Positions 54,176 through 63,544 of a stretch of DNA of 64,000 bases are shown in pieces. Source of the DNA: Clostridiaceae bacterium JG1575 (GTDB taxonomy: Bacteria; Bacillota; Clostridia; Clostridiales; Clostridiaceae); contig LQGW01000052.1 of assembly GCA_002838815.1 (NCBI GenBank), positions 281,161-345,160 of the forward strand, in the 5' to 3' direction. Position 1 is the stretch's first letter; each line of letters opens with the position of its first letter. A program made the translations under genes and the position numbers. The notes under the pieces are model-generated. The model was not told the origin of the DNA and searched no databases. It worked only from the letters and a program-made list of their open reading frames with translations.

Positions 54176-54665
54176 AATTACGCTCCTTAATTTGTTCTTG
54201 ATAATGGGCGCTGGAGGATCGAATTCGCGCCATGTCTTCAGGGGTGGTCTCTCGTAGTTTGCGCGCGGGAGTGCCCATCCAGACTTCCCCATCGGGAATG
54301 ACGGCGCCCTCAGGCAAAAGACTCCCTGCCGCCAAAATGCAGCCAGCGCCCACGCGGGAACCGGCCAAAAGAATGGCCCCCATGCCGATCAGGGTCTCGT
54401 CTCCGATGAAGGCTCCATGGACGATGGCCCCATGGCCCACGGTGACGTCTTGCCCCACGTGCAGGCCCTTGGCCTCCTCGCAGTGCACGAGGCATAAGTC
54501 CTGGATGTTGCTGCCCCGCCCGATGAATAGCGTCCCCTCATCCGCGCGAAGCACCGCTCCGTGCCAAATGCTGACCTCGGACTCCAAATGAATCGACCCT
54601 TCCAATACGGCACTGGGGGCGATGAAGACTCTTGAGGCTTTTGATATTGCGTCCTTTTTGCTCAT
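54168..54665 (-). CDS. gamma-carbonic anhydrase family (left-handed beta-helix) protein
   Basis: 165 residues of hexapeptide repeats (left-handed beta-helix): AVLEGSIHLESEVSIWHGAVLRADEGTLFIG...; metal-ligand His residues in GHGAIVHGAFIGDETLIGMGAIL. Such proteins may be carbonic anhydrases or acetyltransferase-like; a reliable activity cannot be assigned. The start follows AAGGAGATC. It heads the operon with cvfB and msrC. Confidence 0.9.
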   Translation of the reverse strand: MSKKDAISKASRVFIAPSAVLEGSIHLESEVSIWHGAVLRADEGTLFIGRGSNIQDLCLVHCEEAKGLHVGQDVTVGHGAIVHGAFIGDETLIGMGAILLAGSRVGAGCILAAGSLLPEGAVIPDGEVWMGTPARKLRETTPEDMARIRSSSAHYQEQIKERNYE

Positions 54666-54954
54666 CCCTTGATCTCCTTCTCCTCTTCATTCCATTTTTG
54701 GGGTCTTTGCGCCAAGATTCATTGCCTTTTGATCGTACCACATTTTCCCTTGGTAGATTGCGCAAAGAAGACCCCTGCCCTAGAAAAAAAACGCCCATCA
54801 CTCTTCTCCCCCAAAAAGCCACAACTGGGGATGCACGAGCTACATATAGCTCTTATTTTCCTTCGGATGCCCAGATGTGTCTTTTTTATGCTATCATTGG
54901 GGTGTAGAAATCCGATGTCTTCTATCGGACTTAAGCCAATAAGGAGGGCTCCCC
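54666..54954 (+). promoter_or_regulatory. upstream region of nrdJ
   Basis: 289 bases with no gene. A GAGCTA-cata-TAGCTC hairpin with T-rich tail (54837-54858), a TGCTATCAT extended -10 near 54887-54895, and a TCCGAT/ATCGGA hairpin in the leader (54911-54929) precede nrdJ. I see no cobalamin riboswitch or NrdR box here. Confidence 0.4.
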
Positions 54955-57900
54955 ATGAACCAACTGGAGGACTTGCTTCAACGATATTATACTAAAGAAC
55001 TCGACCACGACCCCGAAAAGACCGTTTATGATTTATTCCGCTGGAGCCGCCGCAGCGTCCTACTAACGGATCAAAAGACCGGCGCTGTGTTAACGAAAAT
55101 GGACGATTTGGAATTTCCGGACTTTTATTCTCAACATGCAGTGGACATCATCGCTTCCAAATACTTCCGCAAAGCCGGCGTTCCCAATGAGGGGGGCCAA
55201 GAAAATTCTATGAAACTGGTGGCCCACCGCTTAGTTTCCTTTTGGCGTGATGCCCTCCTTGAGGAAGGATTACTCTCTGAGGGCAAAAAGGCGTCTATTT
55301 TTTACGACGAACTGGTCTTTGCTCTTTTAAATCAGATGGTCGCCCCCAACTCGCCTCAGTGGTTCAACACCGGGCTTAAAAAGAGCTACGGCATCGCGGG
55401 CAACCCAAACCATACCTACTATTTTGATCCCAAGACTGGCACCGTTGAGGAATCATTGGATGCCTACACGAGAACCCAGGCATCGGCTTGCTTTATTGTT
55501 TCCATTGAAGATCATCTCTTAGGCCCTCACTCCATCTCCGATCAATACGTGACCGAGACCGCCCTTTTTAAAGGCGGATCGGGCACCGGCACGAATTTTT
55601 CCCCGCTGCGCGCCAAGGGAGAGGCCTTGTCCTCAGGCGGCGTATCCTCAGGGCTCATGAGCTTTCTTAAAGGGCTCGACCGGAACGCCGGCACCATCAA
55701 ATCCGGGGGTACTACTCGCCGGGCCGCAAAAATGGTCTGCCTGGATGTGGATCATCCCGAGATCGAGGAATTCATCACTTGGAAGGCCCAGGAAGAAGAA
55801 AAGGTCCGCGCCCTCGTAAAAATGGGCTATGACGGCTCCTTTGAAGGAGAAGCCTACGAAACGGTGTCCGGGCAAAATTCCAACAATTCCGTGCGTTTGC
55901 CCGATGCGTTTATGAAAAAGGTGGCTGCCTTGCCTCAGCACCCCGAGGCACTATGGGAGCTTAAAGGACGAGTGGATGACCGCGTGAACCGCAGCGTCCC
56001 CGTGCAACAATTGTGGGACTCCTTCAACGAATCGGCTTGGGCCTGCGCCGATCCCGCGCCCCAATTCACCGATACCTTCAATGCCTGGCACACCTGCCCC
56101 TATGGCGAAGACGGCCAAAAGGATGCCCCCTACAATCGCCTCAACTCCACCAACCCCTGCGGCGAATACGCCTTTCTGGACGATACCGCCTGCAACCTCG
56201 CCTCCATCAACCTCTACCGCTTTTGGGATGCGGCCCAGGAGCGCTTGGACCTAGAGGGATATCTGCATGTGGTGAGCCTATCCCAGCTTTTTTTGGAAGC
56301 CTCCATCGTTGGGGGTCAGTTTCCCACTCCGGACATCGCCCGTCGCACGGAAGTGTTCCGCACCACGGGTCTTGGCATCGCGAACCTGTCTTCCCTATTG
56401 ATGGCTGCCGGCCTCCCCTACGACTCCAAAGAAGCCCGCACCCTGGCGGCCGCGCTCACCGGGCTGCTCACGGCGCGCTCCTATAAGATCTCCGCGCTGA
56501 TGGCTCAAAGAGTCGGTCCCTTTGCCGCGTATTCCCTCAACGAGGCCGCCATGCGGCGGGTTTTAAAAAATCACGCCATCGTGGCCGGTGCCTTGGACGA
56601 ACCCTTGGAAGGTCTCTCCTACGTGCCCTTGTTCCTGCGCCACGAAACCTTAAACAAGATGCATCAATTGGCGCTCTCGGAGGCCCTGCGCAAGGAGTGG
56701 CGCGACGCCCTTTCCTTGGGTCAGCGCTTTGGCTACCGAAACGCCCAGGTTTCCGTCATCGCCCCTACCGGAACCATTTCCTTCGCCATGGACTGCGCCG
56801 CCACCTCCATAGAGCCTTTCTTCTCCCACGTAGTTTATAAAAAACTCTCCGGCGGAGGCTATATGACCATGGGCAATCCCGTGCTCTCCCCGGCGTTGCG
56901 CCGCCTGGGCTACTCCAAGGAGCAAACTGAAGACATTCTCGCCTACATCACTCGGGAAGAAAATGGACGCCTCGCCGATGGACGCCTGGAAGGGGCGCCC
57001 CATTTAAAACAAGAACATTATCCGATTTTTGATACCGCCAACCAGTGCGGCACCGGGCAGCGCTTCATCTCCCCCAAAGGCCATGTGCTGATGGTAGCCG
57101 CCCTGACCCCCATGGTCTCGGGCGCCATCTCCAAGACTGTAAACCTGCCACAAAGTGCCACGGTGCAGGATTTCAAAGAAGTGGTCCTTTTGGCCTGGCA
57201 AACCGGGGTCAAAGGCATTTCCCTCTATCGAGATGGGTCGAAATTCGCTCAGCCGCTGAATACCCGTCTGAGTGAGGATCCTGTAACAGAGGATCTGGAG
57301 CAGTTGAGCTACCCTCTCTTGCTGGACTATGCCCAAGGGGCGCAGGATGCGTTGGCTCATCAGATCTCCCAGCGGGAGAAACCCAAGGGCATTCGCTCGG
57401 GGCGCACGCATCCTGCGCAGGTAGAGGACGTAAAAATCTACACCACCGTCAACCGCTCCCCTGACGGCACCATCTGCGAAATCTACATCACGACGGATCG
57501 GGAGGGGACCCTCATCACCGGCCTGCTCAATTCCCTCTCCAAAACTATCTCCGTCATGCTCCAGTACCATATTCCGCCCCAAGACATCTCCAAGATGCTC
57601 CGAGGTCAAAAATACGAACCCTCGGGCTTTGTCTCGAAACATCCCTACATCAAATACGTCAGCTCCATCTCCGATCTGATCTCCAAGGTCATCGACATTG
57701 AACTGGGGGATTACAGCCGCTGCCAGGTGAAGCCGACCAAGGAAGGGCATGCCCCCGAAGGCGGCCGCATCTTCTCCGCTTCCCTCAAAAAAGTCGAGGA
57801 CGGTTCCTTAAGATCGCTGCCCAAGGAAGCCCATCCCACAAAAGAGGCTACTGGCCCCATTCTCTATGGTTCCGTCTGTCCCCACTGTTCCTCCACGCGC

Positions 57901-57963
57901 ATGGTGCAAAATGGCACCTGCAAAGTCTGTCTGGATTGCGGCACCACCACGGGCTGCTCCTAG
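54955..57963 (+). CDS. nrdJ: adenosylcobalamin-dependent (class II) ribonucleotide reductase
   Basis: 1002-residue long-form NrdJ that reduces ribonucleotides without oxygen or tyrosyl radical. N-terminal domain with MVAPNSPQWFNTGL, TGTNFSPLRAKGE near 208-220, catalytic NPCGEYAFLDDTACNLASIN near 400 (radical Cys and Glu), APTGTISF near 604, then a TSCPD-type region (EIYITTDREGTLITGLLNSLSKTISVMLQY) near 845-875, and a C-terminal zinc-ribbon-like CPHC...CLDCG at the end. The start follows AAGGAGGG. Its length is on the long side because of the C-terminal TSCPD and ribbon parts. B12-dependence fits an anaerobe. Confidence 0.95.
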   Translation: MNQLEDLLQRYYTKELDHDPEKTVYDLFRWSRRSVLLTDQKTGAVLTKMDDLEFPDFYSQHAVDIIASKYFRKAGVPNEGGQENSMKLVAHRLVSFWRDALLEEGLLSEGKKASIFYDELVFALLNQMVAPNSPQWFNTGLKKSYGIAGNPNHTYYFDPKTGTVEESLDAYTRTQASACFIVSIEDHLLGPHSISDQYVTETALFKGGSGTGTNFSPLRAKGEALSSGGVSSGLMSFLKGLDRNAGTIKSGGTTRRAAKMVCLDVDHPEIEEFITWKAQEEEKVRALVKMGYDGSFEGEAYETVSGQNSNNSVRLPDAFMKKVAALPQHPEALWELKGRVDDRVNRSVPVQQLWDSFNESAWACADPAPQFTDTFNAWHTCPYGEDGQKDAPYNRLNSTNPCGEYAFLDDTACNLASINLYRFWDAAQERLDLEGYLHVVSLSQLFLEASIVGGQFPTPDIARRTEVFRTTGLGIANLSSLLMAAGLPYDSKEARTLAAALTGLLTARSYKISALMAQRVGPFAAYSLNEAAMRRVLKNHAIVAGALDEPLEGLSYVPLFLRHETLNKMHQLALSEALRKEWRDALSLGQRFGYRNAQVSVIAPTGTISFAMDCAATSIEPFFSHVVYKKLSGGGYMTMGNPVLSPALRRLGYSKEQTEDILAYITREENGRLADGRLEGAPHLKQEHYPIFDTANQCGTGQRFISPKGHVLMVAALTPMVSGAISKTVNLPQSATVQDFKEVVLLAWQTGVKGISLYRDGSKFAQPLNTRLSEDPVTEDLEQLSYPLLLDYAQGAQDALAHQISQREKPKGIRSGRTHPAQVEDVKIYTTVNRSPDGTICEIYITTDREGTLITGLLNSLSKTISVMLQYHIPPQDISKMLRGQKYEPSGFVSKHPYIKYVSSISDLISKVIDIELGDYSRCQVKPTKEGHAPEGGRIFSASLKKVEDGSLRSLPKEAHPTKEATGPILYGSVCPHCSSTRMVQNGTCKVCLDCGTTTGCS

Positions 57964-58022
57964 CCTTATCCAGCTGCCGCATAAAAAGGAGACGAACAGC
58001 CCCAACCAGAGAACCCAAACCC

Positions 58023-58066
58023 AAAAAACACTCCGCCCTCCACTTTTTCAGGAGGGCGGAGTGTTC
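58023..58066 (-). terminator. terminator between nrdJ and the small membrane protein gene
   Basis: 15-bp perfect stem (58027-58041 with 58051-58065). On the minus strand it is followed by TTTTTTGG, so it works well for the small membrane protein gene; for nrdJ the following T-run is poor. Confidence 0.8.
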
Positions 58067-58093
58067 TATGCTTTGATGGGCTGAACTTCAGGA

Positions 58094-58465
58094 TTAAGAA
58101 GGCCTCGAAGAGGACTTCGAATCCTTTTGCTGAAGCGTTCGAGCGCGGTTGGGTTTGGCTTTGGGTTTACGGACGATGGGCTTGTCCACGTTTTTCGGCG
58201 CGGGACGGCGCTTAAGATCGATAAACCAAAGGAACGCAAAGAGGGAGACGGTTAAAGGGATTAGGTGCCAAAGCGCCTTGGGGAAATAAGCCAATAAGAC
58301 CAGTGCTCCGGCAAACAGGGCAACGGCGATCCCCAGCATCAGCCAGTGATTGGGCCGCTTTTTGCGCAAAAAATAAATGTTGGCCAAATTAAACCCGATC
58401 ATCACCACCATGGCATAAATGATGGTCAAAAGGATATTAAGAATGAGGCTGTTGGTAAAATTCAT
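58094..58465 (-). CDS. small membrane protein of unknown function
   Basis: 123 residues: three hydrophobic segments (~7-24, 38-57, 63-80) and a strongly basic C-terminal tail of ~40 residues (KRRPAPKNVDKPIVRKPKAKPNRARTL...). The start at 58465 follows AGGAGG at good spacing. The tail could contact nucleic acid or membrane surface. No family recognised. Confidence 0.72.
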   Translation of the reverse strand: MNFTNSLILNILLTIIYAMVVMIGFNLANIYFLRKKRPNHWLMLGIAVALFAGALVLLAYFPKALWHLIPLTVSLFAFLWFIDLKRRPAPKNVDKPIVRKPKAKPNRARTLQQKDSKSSSRPS

Positions 58466-58496
58466 GATGCTACCTCCTAGATTGAAACACATATCT

Positions 58497-58525
58497 ATTG
58501 TAATGAATTGGGGCAGGCCATGCAA
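58497..58525 (-). promoter_or_regulatory. sigma-A promoter of the small membrane protein gene
   Basis: TTGCAT (58520-58525) and TACAAT (58497-58502) on the minus strand, spacer 17, ~25 bases of leader. Confidence 0.68.
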
Positions 58526-58832
58526 GACGCAATGAGGCTACACGTCCCTGGTTTTTTTCGTCGCTGAACGCTCCGTGGACCAAAATCCGCCCGCCAACGC
58601 TTCAGCATTTTCGGCGCTTTTTGTCCTGATTCCTCCAGGACCTTTGACCCCTTTTACGACACAGTAAAAAAAGCCCGGCATTACGCCGTTTGCATTAACA
58701 CATCCATACCCGCCGACCCTCATTATCAATTCCGCATTTCCATCCTATGCGTTCAAATCGAAGGCAACCAATGGATTCTAGCCTCTCCCCGCCTTTCCTT
58801 TAATAATTTCATAAAAAAATACCAGAAAGCCC

Positions 58833-58860
58833 TTTACATTAAATTGGAAACGGATATAAT
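58833..58860 (+). promoter_or_regulatory. sigma-A promoter of the Lrp-type gene
   Basis: TTTACA (58833-58838) and perfect TATAAT (58855-58860), spacer 16; leader ~110 bases. Confidence 0.66.
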
Positions 58861-58976
58861 GAAGTCGTATGAAGGTGCCTGTTTATCATTAAATCTATTT
58901 TTAACTGAAGGTATTGATGAATTCAGCGGGTTTTCTTCTCATAATCCTTTTATTCAATCCATTGGAGGGATCATTT

Positions 58977-59438
58977 ATGTCAGCAAGCGTACAATTGGAC
59001 GATCTGGATCTTCAGATTCTGGACATTCTCATCAAGGATGCTCGGACCCCTTATCTTGAAATTGCCAGAATTTGCCACGTGTCTGGAGGCACCATCCATG
59101 TTCGCATGAAAAAGATGGAAGACTTGGGCATCATCAAGGGAACTAAAATTCTTTTGGATATGTCAAAGCTGGGCTACGATGTGTGCTGCTTTATCGGAGT
59201 GTATCTGGATAAGAGCTCGTCCTTCCAAGATGCCGTCTCCGACATGTCAAAGATTAAGGAAATCGTAGAGCTGCACTACACCACCGGAGCCTATACCTTG
59301 TTTTGCAAGGTCATCTGCAAAAACATATCCCACCTGCAGGAGCTTCTTTTGAGCAGCATCAACCTCATTCCCGGGGTTCAGCGGACCGATACGTTCATTT
59401 CGCTGTCCCAGCCGGTGGATCGGAACGTTCGCCTCTAA
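58977..59438 (+). CDS. Lrp/AsnC family transcription regulator
   Basis: 153 residues: N-terminal helix-turn-helix (LDDLDLQILDILIKDARTPYLEIARICHVSGGTIHVRMKKMEDLGII) and a C-terminal RAM/ligand-binding fold (GVYLDKSSSFQDAVSDMSKIKEIVELHYTTGAYTLFCKVIC). Usually binds amino acids and regulates their metabolism. I start at 58977 after GGAGGG; upstream in-frame codons are leader. It stands alone; its own long leader would suit autoregulation. Ligand unknown. Confidence 0.92.
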   Translation: MSASVQLDDLDLQILDILIKDARTPYLEIARICHVSGGTIHVRMKKMEDLGIIKGTKILLDMSKLGYDVCCFIGVYLDKSSSFQDAVSDMSKIKEIVELHYTTGAYTLFCKVICKNISHLQELLLSSINLIPGVQRTDTFISLSQPVDRNVRL

Positions 59439-59482
59439 AGGGCTTCTTTGCCAAAGGGCGCTCAGATGCCCATTCATTACAC

Positions 59483-59520
59483 ACCGCCTTCAAAGGGTTC
59501 ATCCTTCGGGGCGGTTTTTT
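59483..59520 (+). terminator. terminator of the Lrp-type gene
   Basis: CCGCC...AAGG / CCTT...GGCGG hairpin followed by TTTTTT. Confidence 0.72.
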
Positions 59521-59603
59521 CATGAGGCGTCTTCTGACGGCTGGGATCGCCCCCTTCAAATGCCATGCAGGAGCACCCGCCACAGCTTCTCCCCTCAGAG
59601 GAA

Positions 59604-59655
59604 ACGCCCTTTCGGGCCGCCGTTGATGCGGCGCCTGAGAGGGCGTATTTTTTCA
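59604..59655. terminator. second hairpin between convergent lrp and plsC
   Basis: ACGCCCT (59604-59610) / AGGGCGT (59640-59646) enclosing GGC(G)CC pairs; T-rich on the plus side (ATTTTTTCATTTTTT). On the minus side only a short T-run follows. Confidence 0.55.
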
Positions 59656-59669
59656 TTTTTTGAAAGACC

Positions 59670-60404
59670 CTATGCGTTTTGGCCGGCCTTGACCGCCTCC
59701 AAGGCGGTCTGAAGGGAGGCCTTGACGGTTTTATGGATGACCTTCTCTTCTTCTTTGGTGAGGCGATCCGGGTAGATGGGCGGTAAAAATTGCAGGTACA
59801 CCGTTTGATGCGGGGAAAGGCCGTGTTCTTCTAGAACGCGGTAAGATCCTTCGATCATCACAGGCACAATGGGACAGTGCGCTCGTTGCGCCACTTTAAA
59901 ACTGCCTTTCATAAATTCTCCCATGACGGAGGACTTGGAGCGGGTGCCCTCCGGGTAAATGGCTCCATCCATGCCTTCTTCTCGGATCCTTCGAGCCGCT
60001 TCTTGAATCGTCAAAAGCGAGGCGCGGATGTCCTCCCGATCGATGAATAGACAGCCCATATCTTCGATCCAGCCGGAAAACACCGGCCATTTGCTGATTT
60101 CTTTTTTAGCGACAAAGCAGGTGGGGCCCTTCGTCTGGCTCAAAAGGACCAACACATCAAAAATGCTTTGGTGATTGCCCAAAAACAAAACCGGTTCGTC
60201 GGGAATGTTCTCTTTCCCCGTGACGACGACCCGGGTATCGGTGACTTTTAAGATCGTTTCCACATGGCGCTTGGCTTTTTCATAGCCTAAGCGCCAGTTT
60301 TCTTGTTCGCTGCGCCGAGATTTCCACAGGACAAACGGAAGGCGCGCAACGGCAAATGCAATAAAGTGCGGTAGGTATCGAAGGATGGTGGTGATTTTAC
60401 CCAT
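59670..60404 (-). CDS. plsC: 1-acylglycerol-3-phosphate acyltransferase
   Basis: 244-residue PlsC-type acyltransferase of phospholipid synthesis. The catalytic HX4D is NHQSIFD near residue 75, the glycerol-phosphate binding block YPEGTRSK near 150, and a hydrophobic N-terminal stretch (LPHFIAFAVARLPFVLW) probably touches the membrane. Start at the second possible codon (ATG at 60404; the preceding TTG is next to the AGGGAG site). Confidence 0.93.
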   Translation of the reverse strand: MGKITTILRYLPHFIAFAVARLPFVLWKSRRSEQENWRLGYEKAKRHVETILKVTDTRVVVTGKENIPDEPVLFLGNHQSIFDVLVLLSQTKGPTCFVAKKEISKWPVFSGWIEDMGCLFIDREDIRASLLTIQEAARRIREEGMDGAIYPEGTRSKSSVMGEFMKGSFKVAQRAHCPIVPVMIEGSYRVLEEHGLSPHQTVYLQFLPPIYPDRLTKEEEKVIHKTVKASLQTALEAVKAGQNA

Positions 60405-60529
60405 CAAAAACTCTCTCCCTTTATTCTTGTTTTTTGTCTATAAAATCGGGGCTTCCTTTGGCATAAAACCCAGGGCCCCTGCAAACTATTATATCATACC
60501 CCAAGTTTTACCCCATATGGGAGGTTCTT

Positions 60530-61468
60530 ATGCTGCATTTTCGGATTTTTCTCGCTCGACTTTGGGCGCGCTGGCGCGAACAAGGTCGAATCAACAAAGC
60601 CTTTGTCCTCTCGCTCTTTCTCTTGTTCCTCGTCTCCCTTTCGTTCCTTTTCATCCCTCCGGACACCTACCGACTGCTCTTGAGCGGCAATCGCTCGGTT
60701 TTAGAGAACCGAGCCACCTTGACGCGGCGGGACCCTTTCAAGATCCACATCCTCGATGTGGGGCAAGGGGACGCCACGCTTTTATCCCAAGGCACCCACC
60801 ACATCCTGATCGATGCCGGACCCCCTGAAGCGGAGGAATCGTTGCGCGCATACCTCAAGGCGCTGGGCATCGAGTCCTTAGACCTTCTCATCCTCACCCA
60901 CCCGCACGACGATCATTTGGCGGCCGCGCCGGGTCTTTTGCGGGATTTGCAAGTCGCTCAGCTGATGGTGCCTCATCAGCACTCAAAAAATCCTTTGCTT
61001 CAAGAGAGCATTGTAATGGCTCAGGCCCGGGGCGTGCCCATCTGCTCTCCCCTTCAGGGCGATGTGCTGCACTGGGGTGATGTCACCCTCACCTGCCTTC
61101 ATCCCCAGCCCATTCAATACCTGAACGAAAACAATCAATCCTGCGTATGGCATCTACGTTATCGAAAGTTTCGCGCCCTTTTTTTGGCCGATTGGGAAAC
61201 CTCAGCCCCTTTTCCCTTACCCGAAGAGCCGCTGACCTTTCTTCGTACGGGACATCACGGATCCGACACTTCCCTCACCCAGGAGCTTGCCCTTCGCCTC
61301 TCCCCCAAGGTCGCCGTCATCAGCTGCGGCAAAGACAATCCCTACGGGCACCCCAGCCCCAAGGTTCTTGAAGCCCTGGAGGACGTCCACGCCCTCATTT
61401 ATCGCACGGATTTGGAAGGCACTAAAGTCTTTTCCACAGACGGTCACACCCTCCATTGGGTTCACTGA
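60530..61468 (+). CDS. ComEC C-terminal-like metallo-beta-lactamase-fold hydrolase
   Basis: 312 residues: one N-terminal membrane anchor (~25-43) and an MBL-fold domain with HILDVGQGDATLL, the metal-binding LTHPHDDHLAA near 120-130 and TGHHGSDTSL near 237. This is the layout of ComEC/Rec2-related extracytoplasmic hydrolases without the channel part; it may be a nuclease or an unrelated hydrolase. Start follows GGGAGG. Its gene lies 88 bases before gltX on the same strand. Confidence 0.87.
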   Translation: MLHFRIFLARLWARWREQGRINKAFVLSLFLLFLVSLSFLFIPPDTYRLLLSGNRSVLENRATLTRRDPFKIHILDVGQGDATLLSQGTHHILIDAGPPEAEESLRAYLKALGIESLDLLILTHPHDDHLAAAPGLLRDLQVAQLMVPHQHSKNPLLQESIVMAQARGVPICSPLQGDVLHWGDVTLTCLHPQPIQYLNENNQSCVWHLRYRKFRALFLADWETSAPFPLPEEPLTFLRTGHHGSDTSLTQELALRLSPKVAVISCGKDNPYGHPSPKVLEALEDVHALIYRTDLEGTKVFSTDGHTLHWVH

Positions 61469-61556
61469 ACCCAAAAAATCATGTATAATGAAAGGACGAA
61501 ACCGATCCGTCCCCTGTGCCGGATTTTTTTCATGCTAAGGAGTTGACACGGAATCT

Positions 61557-63020
61557 ATGAAAATCAGAACCAGATTTGCCCCCAGCCCCACGGGCTACAT
61601 GCACATTGGAAACTTACGCACCGCCCTTTATGAATACCTCATCGCCAAGCACGAAGGCGGCGATTTTATTTTACGCATCGAAGACACGGATCAGGAACGA
61701 TTCGTGGAAGGATCCATCGATGTGGTATTGGCCTCCCTCCAAAAGGCGGGGCTTGTCTACGACGAAGGCCCCGATAAAGACGGCGGCGTAGGCCCTTACG
61801 TTCAGTCCGAACGCCGGGACCTTTATAAAAAATACGCCGAGGAGCTCGTGGAAAAAGGCGAAGCCTATTACTGCTTTTGCGATAAGGATCGCCTGGATAC
61901 CCTGAGAAAGCACGCCGAAACCTTAAAACGCCCGTTTAAATACGACAAGCATTGCTTGGGGCTCACGAAGGATGAAGTTGCGCAAAAAATCGCTCAAGGC
62001 CTCCCCTACGTCATCCGGCAAAACAATCCCACAGAAGGTCAGACGGTGTTTGAAGACGCCATCTTCGGAAAAATTGCTGTGGACAATCAAGAGCTCGAGG
62101 ACATGGTTCTTTTAAAAAGCGACGGGCTGCCCACCTACAATTTCGCCAACGTGGTGGACGATCATTTGATGAACATCACCCATGTGGTGCGAGGCTCCGA
62201 ATACTTATCCTCGGCCCCCAAATACAACCGCCTTTATGAGGCCTTTGGTTGGGAAATCCCGGTGTACATTCATTGCCCCCCCATCATGAAGGATGCCCAG
62301 CATAAGCTCTCCAAGCGCACCGGGGACGCCTCCTTTCAAGACCTTTTGGATCAGGGCCTTTTGCCCGAGGCGGTGGTGAACTACATCGCTCTTTTGGGGT
62401 GGAGCCCCGAAGGCAATGAGGAAATCTTCTCCTTGGAGGAGCTCATTGGTCTGTTTGACTATTGCAGAATCAATAAGTCCCCCGCCATTTTCGACATGAA
62501 TAAGTTGCGCTGGATGAACGGCCAATACCTCAAGCGCATGAATGAGGACGCCTTTTATGAAGCGGCTCGGCCCTACATCGCACAAGTGACCCAAGGCTGC
62601 GCCTTGGACGATCGGAAAATCGCAAGCGTGTTGCACGAGCGCACGGAGCTTCTTTCCGAAATTCCAGAGCAGATTGCCTTTTTGAAGCAACTGCCCGACT
62701 ACGATCCCTCCCTACACGTGCACAAGAAGATGAAGACCACCCTCCCCATCGCACACGCCTCCCTGGAGACTGCTCGCGAAGTGCTGCTAGGACTCAGCGA
62801 CTGGTCCTTTGATGCCATTCACGATGCTCTCTTGGCCCAAACCAAGGAGCTTGGACTGAAGAACGGTCAAATGCTCTGGCCGCTACGGACCGCACTCTCT
62901 GGCGTTCCCTTCACGCCCGGCGGCGCCTTTGAGCTGGCGGACATCCTTGGCAAAGAGGAAACCCTTCGCCGGATCGATCAAGGCCTTGCCCTCTTGGCCG
63001 CGGCCCTCAACGAAGCATAA
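61557..63020 (+). CDS. gltX: glutamyl-tRNA synthetase
   Basis: 487-residue class I synthetase for tRNA-Glu. [21 protein letters not shown] holds the HIGH motif near 16, [12 protein letters not shown] near 40, and HKLSKRTGD is the KMSKS equivalent near 250. A C-terminal anticodon-binding region follows. No T-box was seen; the AAGGAG site is 14 bases from the ATG, a long spacing. Confidence 0.96.
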   Translation: MKIRTRFAPSPTGYMHIGNLRTALYEYLIAKHEGGDFILRIEDTDQERFVEGSIDVVLASLQKAGLVYDEGPDKDGGVGPYVQSERRDLYKKYAEELVEKGEAYYCFCDKDRLDTLRKHAETLKRPFKYDKHCLGLTKDEVAQKIAQGLPYVIRQNNPTEGQTVFEDAIFGKIAVDNQELEDMVLLKSDGLPTYNFANVVDDHLMNITHVVRGSEYLSSAPKYNRLYEAFGWEIPVYIHCPPIMKDAQHKLSKRTGDASFQDLLDQGLLPEAVVNYIALLGWSPEGNEEIFSLEELIGLFDYCRINKSPAIFDMNKLRWMNGQYLKRMNEDAFYEAARPYIAQVTQGCALDDRKIASVLHERTELLSEIPEQIAFLKQLPDYDPSLHVHKKMKTTLPIAHASLETAREVLLGLSDWSFDAIHDALLAQTKELGLKNGQMLWPLRTALSGVPFTPGGAFELADILGKEETLRRIDQGLALLAAALNEA

Positions 63021-63031
63021 AAACAGACTTC

Positions 63032-63081
63032 CCGGATCCCCCGCCCTCCATACCGAAAGGAATGAAGGGCGGGGGATCCGG
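63032..63081 (+). repeat. long inverted repeat directly after gltX, no U-run
   Basis: Perfect 16-bp arms CCGGATCCCCCGCCCT (63032-63047) and its reverse complement (63066-63081) with an 18-base loop. No T-run follows on either strand, so it is not a standard intrinsic terminator; an RNA structure or mobile-element footprint is possible. Confidence 0.7.
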
Positions 63082-63217
63082 CGCTTACTGAATGAGAAGT
63101 CCCTGCACCGCCTGGCTAGAGCACTTCTCTTGGACCTCTACGAAGAGCGGCCCGTGAGGCCTCGGGACTGATCCCTTGCGGTGGAGGCCTCTCCCCTCCA
63201 CTTCCAGGTGTTTCTCA

Positions 63218-63238
63218 TATAGTAATATCAATGCTTTC
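63218..63238 (+). repeat. direct repeat copy 1
   Basis: TATAGTAATATCAATGCTTTC; identical to the copy at 63494-63514 in 18 of 21 positions (differences confined to three adjacent bases). Confidence 0.6.
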
Positions 63239-63337
63239 GTTATGCTTACCCATTTCTTTCTGCCGGCTTACTAATAGATACTATGCTTTTGAATCATTTT
63301 TTTAGCATTAGACCTACAGATTTTTTCTGCCTCTTCT

Positions 63338-63379
63338 GGGCCTTGGTTATCATTTCGGATGAAACGATAACCAAGGCCC
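63338..63379. repeat. perfect 14-bp inverted repeat in the AT-rich tail
   Basis: GGGCCTTGGTTATC (63338-63351) and its reverse complement (63366-63379) with inner TTTC/GAAA pairs and GGAT loop. A T-run is 13 bases downstream on the plus strand. Confidence 0.72.
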
Positions 63380-63493
63380 TACCAACGATTCATTTTTTTA
63401 ATTTTAAACTTTGGGATAAGCTCTAAACCCCTTGTATTTACTTGAATATTTGCCTGTGTCATTATTATGACACGAAACCCACAGGAAAAATCT

Positions 63494-63514
63494 TATAGTA
63501 TTCTCAATGCTTTC
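63494..63514 (+). repeat. direct repeat copy 2
   Basis: TATAGTATTCTCAATGCTTTC; partner of the copy at 63218-63238, 276 bases apart. Confidence 0.6.
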
Positions 63515-63528
63515 AGACGCAAAATTTT

Positions 63529-63544
63529 CCACCTATTCAGGTGG
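63529..63544 (-). terminator. small hairpin after the GNAT gene
   Basis: CCACCT / AGGTGG, 4-base loop, then AAAATTTTG on the minus strand; a weak terminator five bases past the GNAT stop. Confidence 0.5.

Larger units (their letters stand above)
58466..58976. other. divergent intergenic region, small membrane protein / lrp-type gene
   Basis: 511 bases. The promoters at both ends are listed. Between them is a GTCCTG/CAGGAC hairpin (58623-58641) and no believable gene; a 63-codon minus-strand open frame (58538-58729) has no ribosome site or familiar sequence. Confidence 0.5.

Noticed and set aside
58538..58729. 63-codon minus-strand open frame in the gap before the Lrp-type gene
   Set aside because: No ribosome site, no recognisable sequence and no coding-like neighbours.
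63061..63171. Short plus-strand frame after gltX ending in a leucine/arginine-rich stretch
   Set aside because: It reads somewhat protein-like and might be a gene remnant, but it overlaps the inverted repeat, has no start with a ribosome site and matches nothing I recognise.
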